The notes beneath the pieces are model-generated. The model was not told where the DNA came from. It did not search any database and saw only the letters and a program-made list of their open reading frames with translations. From assembly GCA_024220505.1 (NCBI GenBank), contig JAKZZE010000012.1:1302001-1366000 (forward strand): a stretch of DNA of 64,000 nucleotides. The letters run 5' to 3'. Source of the DNA: Rhizopus arrhizus (Eukaryota > Mucoromycota > Mucoromycetes > Mucorales > Rhizopodaceae). A program made the translations under genes and the position numbers. Numbering within the stretch: the first letter of the stretch is position 1; every line of letters starts with the position of its first letter. Below, in pieces: positions 1-11,809 of the stretch.

Positions 1-2
1 GG

Positions 3-1056
3 CCACAAAATGATGGTCCTGCTGAAAGAGCCATTACGCTCATCAAGATTGCTAACCGCCTCAAGGATCCTGCTTATATTAGCCAGAAGATTGTTCCCAC
101 ACTCGAAAAGGATTTAGATTATATATTGCAGGTTTGGGAACAACCATGTTTTGATCTCTGGGAAGAGGTCGACGGTAGTCACTTTTATACTCTGATGGCC
201 ATGCAAAGAGCTCTTTTGGATGCCTTTGACTTCTTTAATCTTAGTAAATATCGATCCACTGCGTATAGGATTCAGGAGAAAATTGAGAGGTTTTGGTCAT
301 CAGAGGAAAATTATATTAGGGTGACGCACGAGATACGAGAGGGTGCAAATAAACCTTCTGGTTTGGATGTTTCCGTTTTAATGGCAGTTAATATGTTTGC
401 AACTACAAAAGAAGGTAATGAAAATAAAAAAGAGCAGGTACATTTGTTTAATCTAATGATACGTTTTTCTTTTAGAATTCTTTACGCCTGGTTCTGACAA
501 GGTAATCTTTTAAAAATAGTTGATGATTTCTGTTATTCATTTGTAACAGGTCCTTGCTACTGCGGCAGCCATAGAAAAATCATTTTCAAGTATATATCCA
601 ATTAACAAAAACTTGCAACCAGGTTTAGGGGTTGCCATCGGTCGTTATCCAGAAGATATTTATGATGGATATGGATCATCCAAGGGCAATCCCTGGTTTT
701 TAACAACCGCTGCTTATGTTGAGCTCTATTACTTGGCCATTAAAGAATGGAAACAGACCGGGCTTCAGATTAATGCAGTCAACAAACCCTTTTTTGAGCG
801 CTTTCTTCCGATCGATGATCATGATATTTACTATAGCCCTGACAGTCAGCAATTGGAAGAAATCATTCATCTTGTCTCTTTAGAAGCAGATAAATTTTTA
901 GCTACTATTCAATATCATCAACAGCGCAATGGCTCCATGTCCGAACAGTATAGTCGGTATGATGGATATATGCAAGGCGCAAGAGATTTAACTTGGTCTC
1001 ATGCTGCTTTTATTTCAGCTATAAAAGCAAGAGAAGGAAACCCGATCACTTTTTAA
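3..1056 (+). CDS. Glucoamylase, GH15 family (5' end outside window)
   Basis: Glucan 1,4-alpha-glucosidase that releases glucose from starch ends; members are normally secreted. Exons by reading frame: 3-414, 476-501 and 550-1056, giving 314 residues with the N-terminus beyond the left edge. The 26-nt middle exon restores the conserved EFFTPGSDK stretch, which continues as VLATAAA. The general-acid region [13 protein letters not shown] is near visible residue 55, and the general-base motif SEQY followed by DLTWSHAAF is near the C-terminus. The protein stops directly after the catalytic (alpha/alpha)6 domain, so any starch-binding domain would have to be N-terminal (as in Rhizopus enzymes) and cannot be seen. 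Introns are 61 and 48 nt. The family call is very secure; secretion cannot be judged here. Confidence 0.95.
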
Positions 1057-1183
1057 TAAAATACTTGTTCTTTTTGTTTATTTCAAATTGTGAGGTCATA
1101 AAAAGTGACCAGTGAGGGTGCTTGTAGTATGAATCTGCATTTTACCCCTTTTTTTCTCCACATCTCTTTTTTATTACTATTTA

Positions 1184-2112
1184 ATGAGCCTCTCCATTGC
1201 AGATGTGTTTGAAGATTACATTGAAAGTAAAAATAAAAAAGTACTACAGCAATACTTACATTAAGTAAACTGTGTAGGTTTACAAAATCTACCTTTTGAA
1301 GTAGACCAAAACATGCAGGAATTAAGAAGGATGGATGACGACTTACAAAGTAAGTATACGTATAAAAGCAGCCTCGTCTTTTTTTTTTTAAATGGCGATA
1401 AGTAGAATATAGAGAAACATATACGAAAAATAAGAAATCGTATATAAAACAATATCGATTATCAAATTCCGTCAATTTGGCACCAGCTCGTTTACAACTT
1501 GAAAAGGAATTCAGGACTGCAATACAAAAGCAAGACCAGAAAATTGAGTTGGCAATGAAAATGTATGATCTTGTCACACGACATATTGAACGACTGGATT
1601 CCCAAGTAATAAAGACTGGTATGAATGAAGCAGATTGGATTCGGTCTACTACTATCTTGAGAAAGGGACCTCCAAACAACAATAGAAAAAGACCTTTATC
1701 TGCAACTGATAGGCCAAGGAAAAAGTAAATAAAAAAATGCTGCCATGAAAATAATACTGAATATTATACAGAATTCATTATTCTTCTTCCTCAAGACCTT
1801 CAATGATAGGTGTCACTACACATGAAACAGAGTCGGATATAAATGAGCCAACTTATTGTTATTGTAACCAGGTATCATTTGGCGATATGATTGCTTGCGA
1901 TAGTGAGAATGTAGGTAAAGCTCTATTCTATAGTATCTTTTTTTATTTATCATTATCAGTGTGAAAGAGAGTGGTTTCATTATGCTTGCGTTGGTCTTGT
2001 TGAACCACCTGCAGGAAAATGGTATTGCGAGGATTGCAGAGCAGATCAATTCGGCTATAATGATAGTAGCAGTGATCAGAGCACAAGCAGCGATAGTGAG
2101 GATGAAGAATAG
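1184..2112 (+). CDS. ING-family protein with C-terminal PHD finger
   Basis: Chromatin reader subunit of a histone acetyltransferase or deacetylase complex (family of yeast Yng1, Yng2 and Pho23, human ING1-5); such PHD fingers bind H3K4me3. Exons: 1184-1226, 1278-1349, 1406-1724, 1796-1910, 1960-2112, giving 233 residues. The N-terminal ING helix region reads VFEDYIES then [20 protein letters not shown] basic linker ([14 protein letters not shown]) follows. The PHD finger has the Cys4-His-Cys3 pattern: CYCNQ, ACDSENCEREWFH, then ACVG and WYCEDC. The tail is acidic and Ser-rich. The start is the first ATG in frame with the ING helix. The third exon acceptor (TAG at 1403-1405) is the least certain junction. 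Which of the Yng/Pho23 groups it belongs to cannot be decided. Confidence 0.9.
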
Positions 2113-2259
2113 ATGAACTAAACACATATTAGAATACCCACATATTTTCTATTATATACCTTTCTTTAATCAATTATTATAACGCTTTCCAAATAAATGA
2201 AAACTTATACTATTTTCACATATATATTTATTGTTCTATACTGATGATCGCTTTTAGGA

Positions 2260-3240
2260 ATTCGATTCAAACAAATAGTTGCTCTGTTGAATTTATTTTC
2301 AGAAAGAAGCCTAATAAAGTCCATTCAAATATTGATAAAGTGTAAAATATCCTGACACCTAAAGCTTTTGCTGAAAAAATTAAGAACAATGAAACTCTTA
2401 TTTGGGACGTTGATTCTAGTTCCTTATCTTCAAAGGAAAGAATTAGAAAGACATCTACCAAATAATACTATCATACGTGTGGTTCCAACCTTGCTATCCA
2501 AGAACATATGCAACATCAAGAAAATTTTATATTCATTAACGAACTATCAACCCTCAAAATATCAAGTTTGATCAATTTCTGAAAGGCTGCTTTTGTTATA
2601 CTAAAAAGTTACCAAATGATATATAATTAATATGATAAGGATAAATGGTAAGAGGCTTTTATTTGAGGACGAATATTTTATATACTTTTATGTTAATCGA
2701 GCTTAATTTCGAAAGCTATATCAAAAAACAAAAAGCTATCATGATATTGCCAAAAGCTTATTTGATGATAGTATCCAGTAAAATGGTAATAGCTCTACTA
2801 GCGAAAAGAAACAGCGCTGTGACAATAAGCAAAAATGGACCGCACTTTCCCAAAAAGATAACAAACCAGCTATCTCTTACAAGAAAAGAATAATTGCTTA
2901 TGGCGATGGTTCTTTTTTCTGGATCTATGAAAGGAAAATTCCCTGCTTCTATTAGACGTATTGTCGGTACTTTTAAGAAGATATCAAAGGATTCACAAGG
3001 GAAAACTGAATTTATCTATGCTGCAGAAACTTTTACTAGTCAAATATGTAGTCAAGATATCAAAACGAAAAGTAAACGCTGTCCTCAAGTGCAACTCTCG
3101 TGGTACTGTCTGCCATCGTGATATGATGGCTGCCAGAAAACATACACTGTATTTTTACATACATGCCACAATATAATAATGATATACCTCCTAAATACAT
3201 GAAGTCCACTTCTTCTAAGGATTGCATGAGAACTCCATAA
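2260..3240 (+). pseudogene. Decayed Fanzor (eukaryotic TnpB-like) nuclease relic
   Basis: No intact frame exists, but pieces in neighbouring frames line up in order with the C-terminal half of Fanzor/TnpB RNA-guided nucleases. One is a beta-strand with YGDGSFFW near 2895, matching the RuvC-like GDG element. Next is TFTSQICSQ near 3030, resembling the TSxxCs segment before the zinc ribbon. Then, in another frame, comes VLKCNSRGTVCHRDMMAAR near 3080-3140, the counterpart of the C..CG..(W/C)NRDvmAArN signature. At least two frameshifts and several stops separate the parts, so this is dead. The region before 2640 is less certain and may hold the eroded N-terminus. Copies of this kind are frequent in Mucorales. 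The assignment rests on motif memory, not on a search. Confidence 0.55.
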
Positions 3241-3603
3241 CGAATTCTCTTCCCTTACTTAGCGAGTAAGTTGTATATAATATTTTTTTACGATAATCTT
3301 TTACTAACATTAATTTTATGTATTTATCTATTTTGATGTCTCTCTTTCACTTTCGCTACTTATTCCATTTCAAACCACCTCAACTTTTGCTTATCAATTG
3401 TTATCAAAACTTCGCTACTTCATTGCCAAATTTCTTCAAAAGTATTTTAGTTTTCTCCCAAAATCCAAAAAACACAGTAACATCTATTAAATATCAACAC
3501 TTTGTTTTCTGCATTCGTTGATTTCAATGTCATTTTAAAGTACCGAAAACAACCCATAAAACACACCCCTTCACAAATACTTTTTTTTTTGCATTTGTAA
3601 GCA

Positions 3604-4179
3604 ATGAACTCTCTTCGTAAATTGACAACGCCCACTACACAAAGTAAACTATATAAAAACAAAGCTCAAGAAAGAAAACTAATAAGCAACCACAGTTATT
3701 CGCTCTTTCCACGCTGCTTATCCTCGTTTCACTGGAAAGACTATTGAAGCTAACACAAAAACTTTTGATGAACTTGTCAGAAAGGCCGATCACCCTGTTA
3801 TTGTTGACTTTTATGCAGAGTAAAAATATATAGAAAAAAAGGAAAGAAAGGTGACGAGAATTAACGCATTATACGCACAGCTGGTGTGGGCCTTGTAGAG
3901 TATTGACACCTTTATTATCTAAAACTGTTGCTGCCAACCCCCAAGTGACATTAGTTAAACTCAACGTAGACGATTGTCCAGAAATTGCTGGTGAATTCAA
4001 GGTAAACAGAAAAGAGAAATCTCTCTTTTTTTTTTGCTAATATCATTATACACTAGGTTGCCGCATTACCCACTGTTTCTGCCTTTTATGAAGGAAAAGT
4101 CGTAGATACTTTTGTTGGAGCTCAACCAGCTAAAGTAGCCTCTTTTATTGAAAAGCATGCTGAGCTTGCCAAAAAATAA
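3604..4179 (+). CDS. Thioredoxin, probably mitochondrial
   Basis: Small dithiol oxidoreductase of 135 residues. Exons: 3604-3643, 3696-3819, 3881-4001, 4057-4179, phases closing exactly. The active site WCGPC is at the start of exon 3 (preceded by VIVDFYAD) and the conserved cis-Pro segment AALPTVSAFYEG is in exon 4. The first 30 residues (MNSLRKLTTPTTQ, then IIRSFHAAYPRF) are rich in Arg, Ser and Thr and lack acidic residues, as in mitochondrial targeting peptides; this is inferred, not shown. The start is the only ATG that splices in frame into exon 2. It is convergent with the alpha/beta hydrolase gene, with 71 bp between the stops. Confidence 0.92.
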
Positions 4180-4250
4180 AAACTGTTTATTATACATTGT
4201 GTCTATTAATATAAAAACTAAAAATTATATATAAGTGTGTAGGGTATAAG

Positions 4251-5578
4251 TTATTGTATCTTCTTTTCTTTTTGTTTCCATCTTTCAGCAATACCACGCA
4301 TTGCCCATTCCATGACACCTTCTTTCCATACCAGATCATGTCCTTCACTTTCCAATATCTTTAACCTCACATCTCGTAAACTGCTTGCTAATATATCGAT
4401 TGCTTTTAAAGGAATCAAACTATCTTGATCTCCCCATACTGCTGACACAGAAGCTGTAATATCTGAATAATTAAACCCAAATAAATGATATTTCTCCAAC
4501 GCCACCATCACATCACATAGTTGTCCTTGACTATAAGGCTCAGACATACGACGTTGATTCATTGCTAAATAGAGTGACATGTGCTGTGGTCGGACGAAAT
4601 GACGCAAGGGTCGATTGGTAGGAAAGTCCGTGGGTAGATCAAGCGGACCATCATCTAAAGAAGCCAGTAACTCATCCTCTTCAAATGTAGCCATAGTGTG
4701 TCTTTGAGGCTTGTCAACTTTTTTATCGGGTTCTTGTTCAATAACCTTGTTAGATTTATTACTAAATATCCACATAACATCCAAGGCCAAAGAAATTGTT
4801 TTCGCAACCAGTGAAGCAGGTAATCTTCGTGTCCATTTGAATGTATTAGCAGCCTGTGCTGATACCCAAGGGGATATTAAATAAATAGGAGCCACAATGC
4901 GTTCCTTAAACCGATGGGCGATGGCTAATGCAAATACAGTGCCAACAGATTGAGCAATGATACTAAACTGGCAAATACCCATATGTTCTGATAATTGAAT
5001 AATCACATCAGCCCAATCCAATGCATTGATTTGTTGTGAATTACATTCTTCACTTAATCCATATCTACAATATGTGTATATGTGTAGGTGATATTGTGTG
5101 TATAACGGAGCTGATTTATTTTTTACCCAGGACGTTCAGGCCAAATAGTTCTTAATCCATATCGATAAGCAAGTTCTTCAAACATGATCCCAACTAACCG
5201 AGTGCACCCATATCCTCCAATAATAAAGACTGGGTGTCCTTGACTGGATCCATACTCTGCATAACCTACTCGGTGAGATTTTAACTTCCCGTCTAAAGGT
5301 GCTTTATATTCAAAAGTTTGATGAAGCCGAGGTTCTCGCAGTACATTCAGTCGAGGAATGCCTGGTTGTGGTAGAGGTGGTAAAGGTGGTGGAATTACAT
5401 CGTCGCTTGATTTATGTCTGCCTGTGTGCGGTAGTGATGACTTGTCGATCTTGCTTTGCGTTGAGACAGGTGTTGACTGTGAAGCTGTTAATGGTCTAAT
5501 GGAGTAGGATGTCATGTGAAATGGAATAAAATAAGAAAGAAAAAAGATGAATACAAATTTTGTGACACCTTGAACCAT
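4251..5578 (-). CDS. Alpha/beta-hydrolase fold protein with N-terminal hydrophobic anchor
   Basis: Predicted serine hydrolase of 421 residues; substrate unknown. Exons on the minus strand: 5578-5127 and 5064-4251, joined at PERPG/YGLSEEC. The N-terminus has a hydrophobic stretch (FVFIFFLSYFIPF) that could be a signal peptide or membrane anchor, followed by a Ser/Pro-rich linker to about residue 80. The core has VFIIGGYGC (oxyanion loop), AQSVG with the nucleophile Ser at about 190, WGDQD for the acid and EGHDLVW for the catalytic His. An insertion between about 230 and 300 carries acidic and charged residues, a likely lid. All three catalytic positions are intact. Confidence 0.82.
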
Positions 5579-7360
5579 CTATACTCTCCCTTTGATTTGT
5601 TTTTCTGCGTGAAAAATGAATTACGATTGCGTAGTTGTACTGGTGAATTGACGTAAAAACATCTAATATAAGCTTGCATTGATGTAGTTCTTTATACTAT
5701 TGATTGTGGCAAACGAAACATAATCTAATCGATGCATCATTTGAAACAAGTGCAAAGTTTTATTAAATCAAACTGTTGAATAATAGCAATGTAAAAAGAA
5801 TAGTTGATATATCGACAGTTTTGGCTTATTCTTTTATACAGTTTTTTTATTATTATTTTCAACTTCTCTTTATTTCTCTCTCTTTTTTTTTCTTTTTTTT
5901 TTTTTTGAATGGAACAAGAGACAATGAAGGCTGGATACACCATATCCTTATTTAACAATCTTAATAAATAATAACCCCAAAAGGAAACTGCCTGCAATTT
6001 TTATTTTCCGGTTTTTTTTATAATTACTATCCGTTGATTGATGCAGAACATTATGAAAAAGACATTAATGATCTATCCATTTATTATTAATAAACAATTC
6101 CCTTGGCGAATGCATCCTCCATGCCTACAGAATAACAGGCCTATATATCAAGAAAATTCTTGAAGTATTTATAGGAAAACAGCATTTTCTAAAGAAAGAC
6201 AACTATATTTCCCAAAATTGCTGAAGTGGACTTTAGCAGATGGTAACAGCAATGGGGCGTATAACTTGCGATTGATTTTATCTTGGTTGGCATCAACGAT
6301 ATAACCCTAGTGGCTCTATTAAGGTAAGGATATGTACACATCATTCTTTGTACAGAAAAATCCCAGAAGAAAACATGAAAAGACGCATAAATGTATAACA
6401 AAAGAGAGAGAGCTGTAAGTAACAACTGATAATCTAGCAATATACCAGTTCACCTTACTGATGTACTCAACCCACTTGATCATATTTTTTTTAGTATTAA
6501 TCCGACAAGAAACACAATATAAATTCAAGGCAGATCTTGATCTTGATTGAAGCAATCATCTGTACTTTGATCAATAGCAACTATATTAGCTATATATATA
6601 AAAAAAAAAGGGGGGGGGGCTATGTATCATCAGCATAGTATAAATATGATTTAAAAAATTTGCTTGAAGAAATCAGAAGGTAGCTTCAACTCAATAATAT
6701 AGAGTTGTACAAAAAAATAGATATCTCTTCCTCAGTCATACTATTCTCTCCTACATATTCCTTGTAGTTGAGACATTGTTTTAATCTCACAAAAGAAAAT
6801 CAAGTGCAGTACACAATTATACAGTAGAGGCATTATTTTTTATTGACCGAAAAGCCTAGAATACTACTTGTTGTGCGCTACCTTTCTTTGATATACCGTG
6901 TCAGTAACAGTTAAAATGATGTTTCTTGACTAAAAGCGGTTTGTTACCCTCCTTTGTGTCTCGGTTCTACAAATTGTTATGTGTGGAGAGGTACTTGTAC
7001 TACATTTCTGGAGAGGCTTTGCTCAACACGGCATGTTATAACTGTATTCATTCCCTTTTTTTCCCCTTCTTTTCAATGAATATTTCTCGTTTGGTGTGAA
7101 AATACTGTTACCCATTTATCATTTAAGCTTTGCTAGAACCTTGAAAGAATTTAATAATTCAATTTCCCATTTATGAATTTTACCCGCTTTGTATTGATTC
7201 TTTCTATTAATCTGTTCCTGTTTTTCAGAAGGCACAATGTGATTATTAAGGGATGCATGATATGCTTAGCATTTTGAATTGCGTAACTCAAATTTAATAT
7301 CCTTCGCTAGGCTCAATGTCAAAAAATCCTAAAAGGAGTCTGGTAATGAAAAGAATCTTA
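5579..7360. other. Intergenic, AT-rich, no gene seen
   Basis: Only short open frames with no recognisable domains lie here. It contains pyrimidine runs near 5880 and a TATATATA stretch leading into ten A and ten G near 6590-6620. The right half carries the 3' flank of the F-box gene. Confidence 0.5.
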
Positions 7361-8179
7361 TTATTTCCTTTTTTTATTATGTATTAATTGTATAAAGTAT
7401 TTGAATTGTAAGTCGAAGTAAAGAGGAGTAAAGCAATACTCCTTGTTCACTTTACGATCTATTTGATATTCTAATTTCCACAACAATTTATCTTGATTAT
7501 TCTTTTGAGATGACGGAGAAAATGATCGAAACAATTGTACACTTTGACGACCTTCTTTTTTGACTTTGCAAATTTTTTGATTCCTTGTCTCAAGTATTGC
7601 TTGTACATAAGTTTTATTCATTGGTACTTCACTTGTCACATCATCAACGAGTTGATGATTCTCTTCCTTTTTGTCATCTTTTTCCTTCTCAAAAGCCCAT
7701 TCTCCTATAGTAGCATTCCTTGTATTGTCACCATTACTTGAGGAACGCGTTGAATTTCTTAATGCAATTTGACGAAACGCAGGATTTTCTTTATTGGTAT
7801 AATATCTTCTTATTGAAGGTGACCTTGCTACAAAGGATAAGCAGAGTGTGTCTAAATGAACACTTTGAAATTCAAATTGTGTAAACGATCGATTTCGTCC
7901 TTCTTGATCAATGATTGTTTCTATACTGTAAGAAGGAAAAGTAGATTGAGACAGTATACCTAGGCAAAGACGTGACATTCTTTTGGAGGCCTTCATTATG
8001 TTCAGGATTGTATCAAGGTTTGAAACAAGTTGTGATAGAATAAGGATAATTACTTCGTCTGGCAAACTATTAAAAGTTGTCATCATTGCTGTTTTTTCAT
8101 TTTTAGTATTTATCAATGCACTATGTCGTTTGCGATCAGAAAAAAATTTCCTTTTAAAACTATTCGCGATTCGTTCCAT
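7361..8179 (-). CDS. F-box domain protein
   Basis: Probable substrate-recognition subunit of an SCF ubiquitin ligase. The F-box lies near residues 33-75 from the chosen start: FNSLPDEVIILILSQL followed by a helix with IMKASKRMSRLCL. The rest (about 190 residues) is charged, with no leucine-rich or WD repeats that I can recognise. The single open frame extends upstream to an ATG at 8233, but the extra 18 codons read as a pyrimidine tract ending in TAG, like an intron 3' end in the 5' UTR; I therefore chose the ATG at 8179 (MERIANSF), giving 272 residues. Function beyond the F-box is unknown. Confidence 0.65.
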   Translation of the reverse strand: MERIANSFKRKFFSDRKRHSALINTKNEKTAMMTTFNSLPDEVIILILSQLVSNLDTILNIMKASKRMSRLCLGILSQSTFPSYSIETIIDQEGRNRSFTQFEFQSVHLDTLCLSFVARSPSIRRYYTNKENPAFRQIALRNSTRSSSNGDNTRNATIGEWAFEKEKDDKKEENHQLVDDVTSEVPMNKTYVQAILETRNQKICKVKKEGRQSVQLFRSFSPSSQKNNQDKLLWKLEYQIDRKVNKEYCFTPLYFDLQFKYFIQLIHNKKRK

Positions 8180-8233
8180 GCTAACTACAAAAAGAAAGAA
8201 AAAGAGAGAAAAAGGGGATGGAAATGTAAACAA

Positions 8234-8795
8234 TTGATTTACTCGTATAAATCAATAAAGTGTAAATATCTATTTTTATTTGATACAAGCACACTGCCTC
8301 AGCTTCGTCATACTCACACAGATGTACACATGCTCTTAATACTAAAAAATATACGCTGTTTTGGAAACATTGGATTTCCAACTAAATTCATACACTCATT
8401 ATAGTTGCTGCCTTTAAATACTAATAACTACGCGGTATGTCCCTTAAGGTCCTTTATATTTATATCATTTTGCTACATTTCCTATCATAGCCATAATGTA
8501 TACAATCATGTAATGATCAACGAATAAACACGTACATGTAAGTAGATCTAACAGAAATATATACATTTCGGTGTTTGAAATTATGCCTCGGAATAAGAGG
8601 TCAGATGAAGTTGGCTGGATGTAATTTTTTTTTATGAGTGAAAACTTTAATGTTTATTAAAACTCATCAAAGAGTATAAGGATGAAGAGTGATGCAAGTA
8701 TATGAAATGGTGACTTATAAAAAGATAGTAGCATAGGGAATTATAAAGCAGATAGTTTCAATAGTTTCTTACGTTTGCTGGATGTAATTTTTTAT
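8234..8795. other. Intergenic, no gene seen
   Basis: Upstream region of the F-box gene. A short sequence GCTGGATGTAATTTTTT occurs at about 8617 and again at about 8777, a small direct repeat of unknown meaning. Nothing else is recognisable. Confidence 0.4.
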
Positions 8796-8906
8796 AAAGT
8801 ATTTTAACCTAAAATGAGACGATTTAATAAAATAAATTAGACACTTTAAAAGATAAAAGAGATGAATGCCAAATTTTTTGAGACAAGTGAACAAAACATA
8901 TTAGAC
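8796..8906 (+). repeat. Left arm of a long inverted repeat (pair with 9637-9747)
   Basis: The stretch 8821-8898 is identical to the reverse complement of about 9645-9722, and weaker similarity extends outward to about 8796 and inward to 8906. It includes ATGAATGCCAAATTTTTTGAG, so both arms could encode the same short peptide start. Confidence 0.75.
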
Positions 8907-9636
8907 GATTGTTGATCCCATTCACATAAGCAGTGACGATCTTTACCACTTCATAAGAGGCTATCTAATTAGCATACTTCATATTAACTAGCTTGTACGA
9001 ACAGCACTGAAAGTACTGATGCCGATATTTGAGTACTATCCCTTTGTAAGTTCTTGATTTTGTCGAAGCTTTCTGTTTGTCTGGCTTGTAGTTACTGAGG
9101 AGTGGCAAAAAGACTTCTTTAAAAAGCCAACATTAATGAAATCATCCAAGGGAAAACGCAGGATTATTTTCCAGTACATGAATAAAGATGTACTTCAAAA
9201 AGGAGAATGTAAATAACACAAGAGTATGAACATTAGCTACAAGCACCATGAGTAGCAAAAGATATTGTGGCTTCCACCTAACACCAGAGATTGAACTTTA
9301 TAAAGAAAAAGATGAATTGACAGCATATTGTCACTGATAGAATGGAGTTAGAACAATGAAATAATTCTACCTATAACCTTATACTATACGATATGATGAA
9401 TAATGATCAAATACTCTAGTAATTTATAACATAATGCCTTGATGATTGAATTATAAGCTCTCTTCCTCTTAGACATTATGAAGAAAGTACTTATACTGTT
9501 GCCATTTCAGATACAATACTACAAAGCTAATGATATGTGTGCATATAGCCAGTTGTTCAATTACATTGTACTCCACAGCAAATGGTGGCCAATGATGGCA
9601 TGACAAAAAAAATCGTCTACAAAAAGAATCTGCATT
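8907..9636. other. Spacer between inverted repeat arms, possibly a decayed mobile element
   Basis: On the minus strand an open frame of about 70 codons starts inside the right arm (9681 down to 9469) and runs into stops. Further ORF-like scraps continue towards the left arm. I recognise no transposase or other domain. It could be the inside of a dead element with long terminal inverted repeats, or an inverted duplication with a deletion. Confidence 0.3.
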
Positions 9637-9747
9637 GTCTAATGTGTTTTGTTCACTTGTCTCAAAAAATTTGGCATTCATCTCTTTTATCTTTTAAAGT
9701 GTCTAATTTATTTTATTAAATCATTTCACTTTAGATTAAAACACTGT
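9637..9747 (-). repeat. Right arm of a long inverted repeat (pair with 8796-8906)
   Basis: Reverse complement of the left arm, near perfect over about 80 bp and with scattered differences in the outer 25 bp. The inner flank differs from the left arm by what looks like a 20-odd bp insertion or deletion after the shared ATTAGAC. Confidence 0.75.
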
Positions 9748-10706
9748 ATTACCAGTTCGGAAAGCAGATCGACGTCAGCAATGGTAAAATCAAACCTAAC
9801 AAACGTTCAACTGTCACTATGGCTTCGACAAGGGCACATGTGTCACCGTTCTATAAAAGAAACTCACGGAATTGTATCCAGTGAAAGAGAGGGAGCTCTT
9901 GATTTTTGGTATAGTCGTATGGGATCCTATGAGCTAATCGAAAGCGCTTGTCAGCAGTGTCATAAATATGATTCAAAGAGAAGAGCTATATGCCACATAT
10001 GATCCACTAGGAGAACGCTATAGGCAATGATTTAACGAAGAGAAAATAATGCTTCTTGAAACAAAGAATATTATACAAGGCTTATATGGCCTATTGTTTA
10101 TTATATTGTATCACGAGTCTGATAGCTAAAAGTAAAAAGAAGGGTAATATTTAGTCTATATCTAAATGTTAAGGAGATATTTACGATGGTATTTATGTGT
10201 TAGAGCCTCAATTTATAAGCAAATTAAATGCTGTCAAAGCTTTATAAGATTAAACTAAAAGCTTCTTTGAGGTGACTAAAGTAGCTTTAGTTTATCTAAT
10301 ATTATAGTTTACTCTGTAATAAATTAAGCCACTAGCGTATGCATACCGTACTGTCTAAAATTTTGTCTTTATTTTATGCGTGATATATTATTTTATATTC
10401 TTTTTCCCTTCTCTGCTTACTATCATTACCTTCATAAAGTATATACTATAAACAATACTCTAGTTAGTATCTTAGTCGCTTCATCTTTTGTTTTTTACTT
10501 TTACAAATAAAACAATTTTCGCCAACCTATGCTTACGTTTTCTTCTCCTTATTTAGAATTAACGGGTTTTAAATTTAAAAACGCTTACGACTCATTTTAC
10601 CAACAAAGGAAAATACAAACGAATGTATTATAACCTAATATTTATCCTATAAAAGCTATTTAATGTAGTTAATTTTCATTAAATAAAAATCAAAAATAAA
10701 ACAAGA
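9748..10706. other. Intergenic region and promoter side of the alcohol dehydrogenase gene
   Basis: An ORF-like stretch at 9649-10002 (117 codons) has no recognisable domain and overlaps the inverted repeat arm, so I do not call it a gene. The last 350 bp are AT-rich and lead into the alcohol dehydrogenase start. Confidence 0.4.
10648..10655 (+). promoter_or_regulatory. TATA-like box upstream of alcohol dehydrogenase
   Basis: TATAAAAG lies 52 bp before the ATG at 10707. Position and sequence fit a core promoter, but in DNA this AT-rich chance matches are common. Confidence 0.35.
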
Positions 10707-11809
10707 ATGACTGATAGTAACACTTTTAATGCATGGGCTTGCGAAGGCAAAGGTAAACCGCTAGTTGAGATGCAGCTCCCATTGAAGCCCTGGGATGAAG
10801 ACAGCATTGAATTAAAGATCACACACTGTGGTATCTGTGGTAGTGATGTTCATACTTTAGGTAAAAGCAAAAATAGACATGTTAATCCTGTTCGAACATT
10901 GAACATTATTCTCTTATAGACTCTGGTTGGTTCCCTACAGATTATCCATGTGTTGTTGGGCATGAAATTACTGGTGTTGTTACTAGAGTAGGAAAGAACG
11001 TAAGCAAACTAAAGGTGGGCGATCGTGCTGGCCTTGGTCCTTTATGTGGCTCATGTAAATGTTGCACAAGATGCTCTACAAACAAGGAAAACCTCTGCGC
11101 AGGAATGATTACGACATACGCTAGCAAATGGCCAACGGGTGATAAGACATATGGAGGTTATGCTGATAAGTGGCGTGGAGATCAACTCTTTGTGTGCAAG
11201 ATCCCGGATAATATGACAAACGAAAATGCTTCTTCTTTCCTTTGCGCTGGTGTAACAACATATGCTCCTTTAAAACGATGGAATGTTGGTTCTGGTTCTG
11301 TTGTTGGTGTTTTGGGTCTTGGAGGCCTTGGTCACTTTGGTGTCATGTTTGCAAAGGCCATGGGTGCCACTGTCATTGCTTTGTCCTCAAGCGACAGAAA
11401 GCGCGATGTTGCCTTTGAACTTGGTTGTGATGATTATGTTGTTACTAGTGATGCCGAAGCAATGAAAAAATACGATAGCAAGTTAACTCACATCCTCTGT
11501 ACTGGTGTTGGCGAAGACTTTACATGGGAGCCTTATTTTAGCCTTTTGATATCCGATGGTATATTCATAAATGTAAATGCTCCCGAGTTTTCGTACCCAC
11601 CAATACCTTTGTTTATGCAAATAATGAAGCAAATTGCAATTGTCGGATCTTCATCCGGTTCTCCTTCAGCTATTGAAGAAATGCTTCAATTTGCTGCTGA
11701 TCATAATATCAATGCTTGGTATAAGAAATATTCCATGAAAGATGTTAACAAGGCTATTGAGGACTTTAGGGCTGGACTTCCCAGATTTAGATTCGTGCTC
11801 GAAAATTAA
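10707..11809 (+). CDS. Zinc-dependent alcohol dehydrogenase, cinnamyl-alcohol-dehydrogenase-like
   Basis: NADP-type medium-chain dehydrogenase of 347 residues (Adh6/CAD group), reducing aldehydes to alcohols in the cytosol. Exons 10707-10860 and 10920-11809; the splice restores HTLDSGWFPTDYPCVVGHE. Catalytic zinc ligands are visible in HCGICGSDVH and GHE. The four structural-zinc cysteines are in CGSCKCCTRCSTNKENLC. The nucleotide-binding GLGGLGHFG motif begins near residue 180, and the following SSSDRKR favours NADP over NAD, as in this family. Length is normal and no key residue is missing. The true substrate cannot be told from sequence. Confidence 0.94.

Noticed and set aside
1083..1682. 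199-codon minus-strand frame opposite the ING gene
   Set aside because: It overlaps the ING exons and introns, has a low-information Phe/Ser/Tyr-rich composition and no domain; it is a shadow.
8180..8233. Upstream ATG at 8233 for the F-box protein
   Set aside because: The 18 extra codons look like a pyrimidine tract plus TAG acceptor of a 5' UTR intron.
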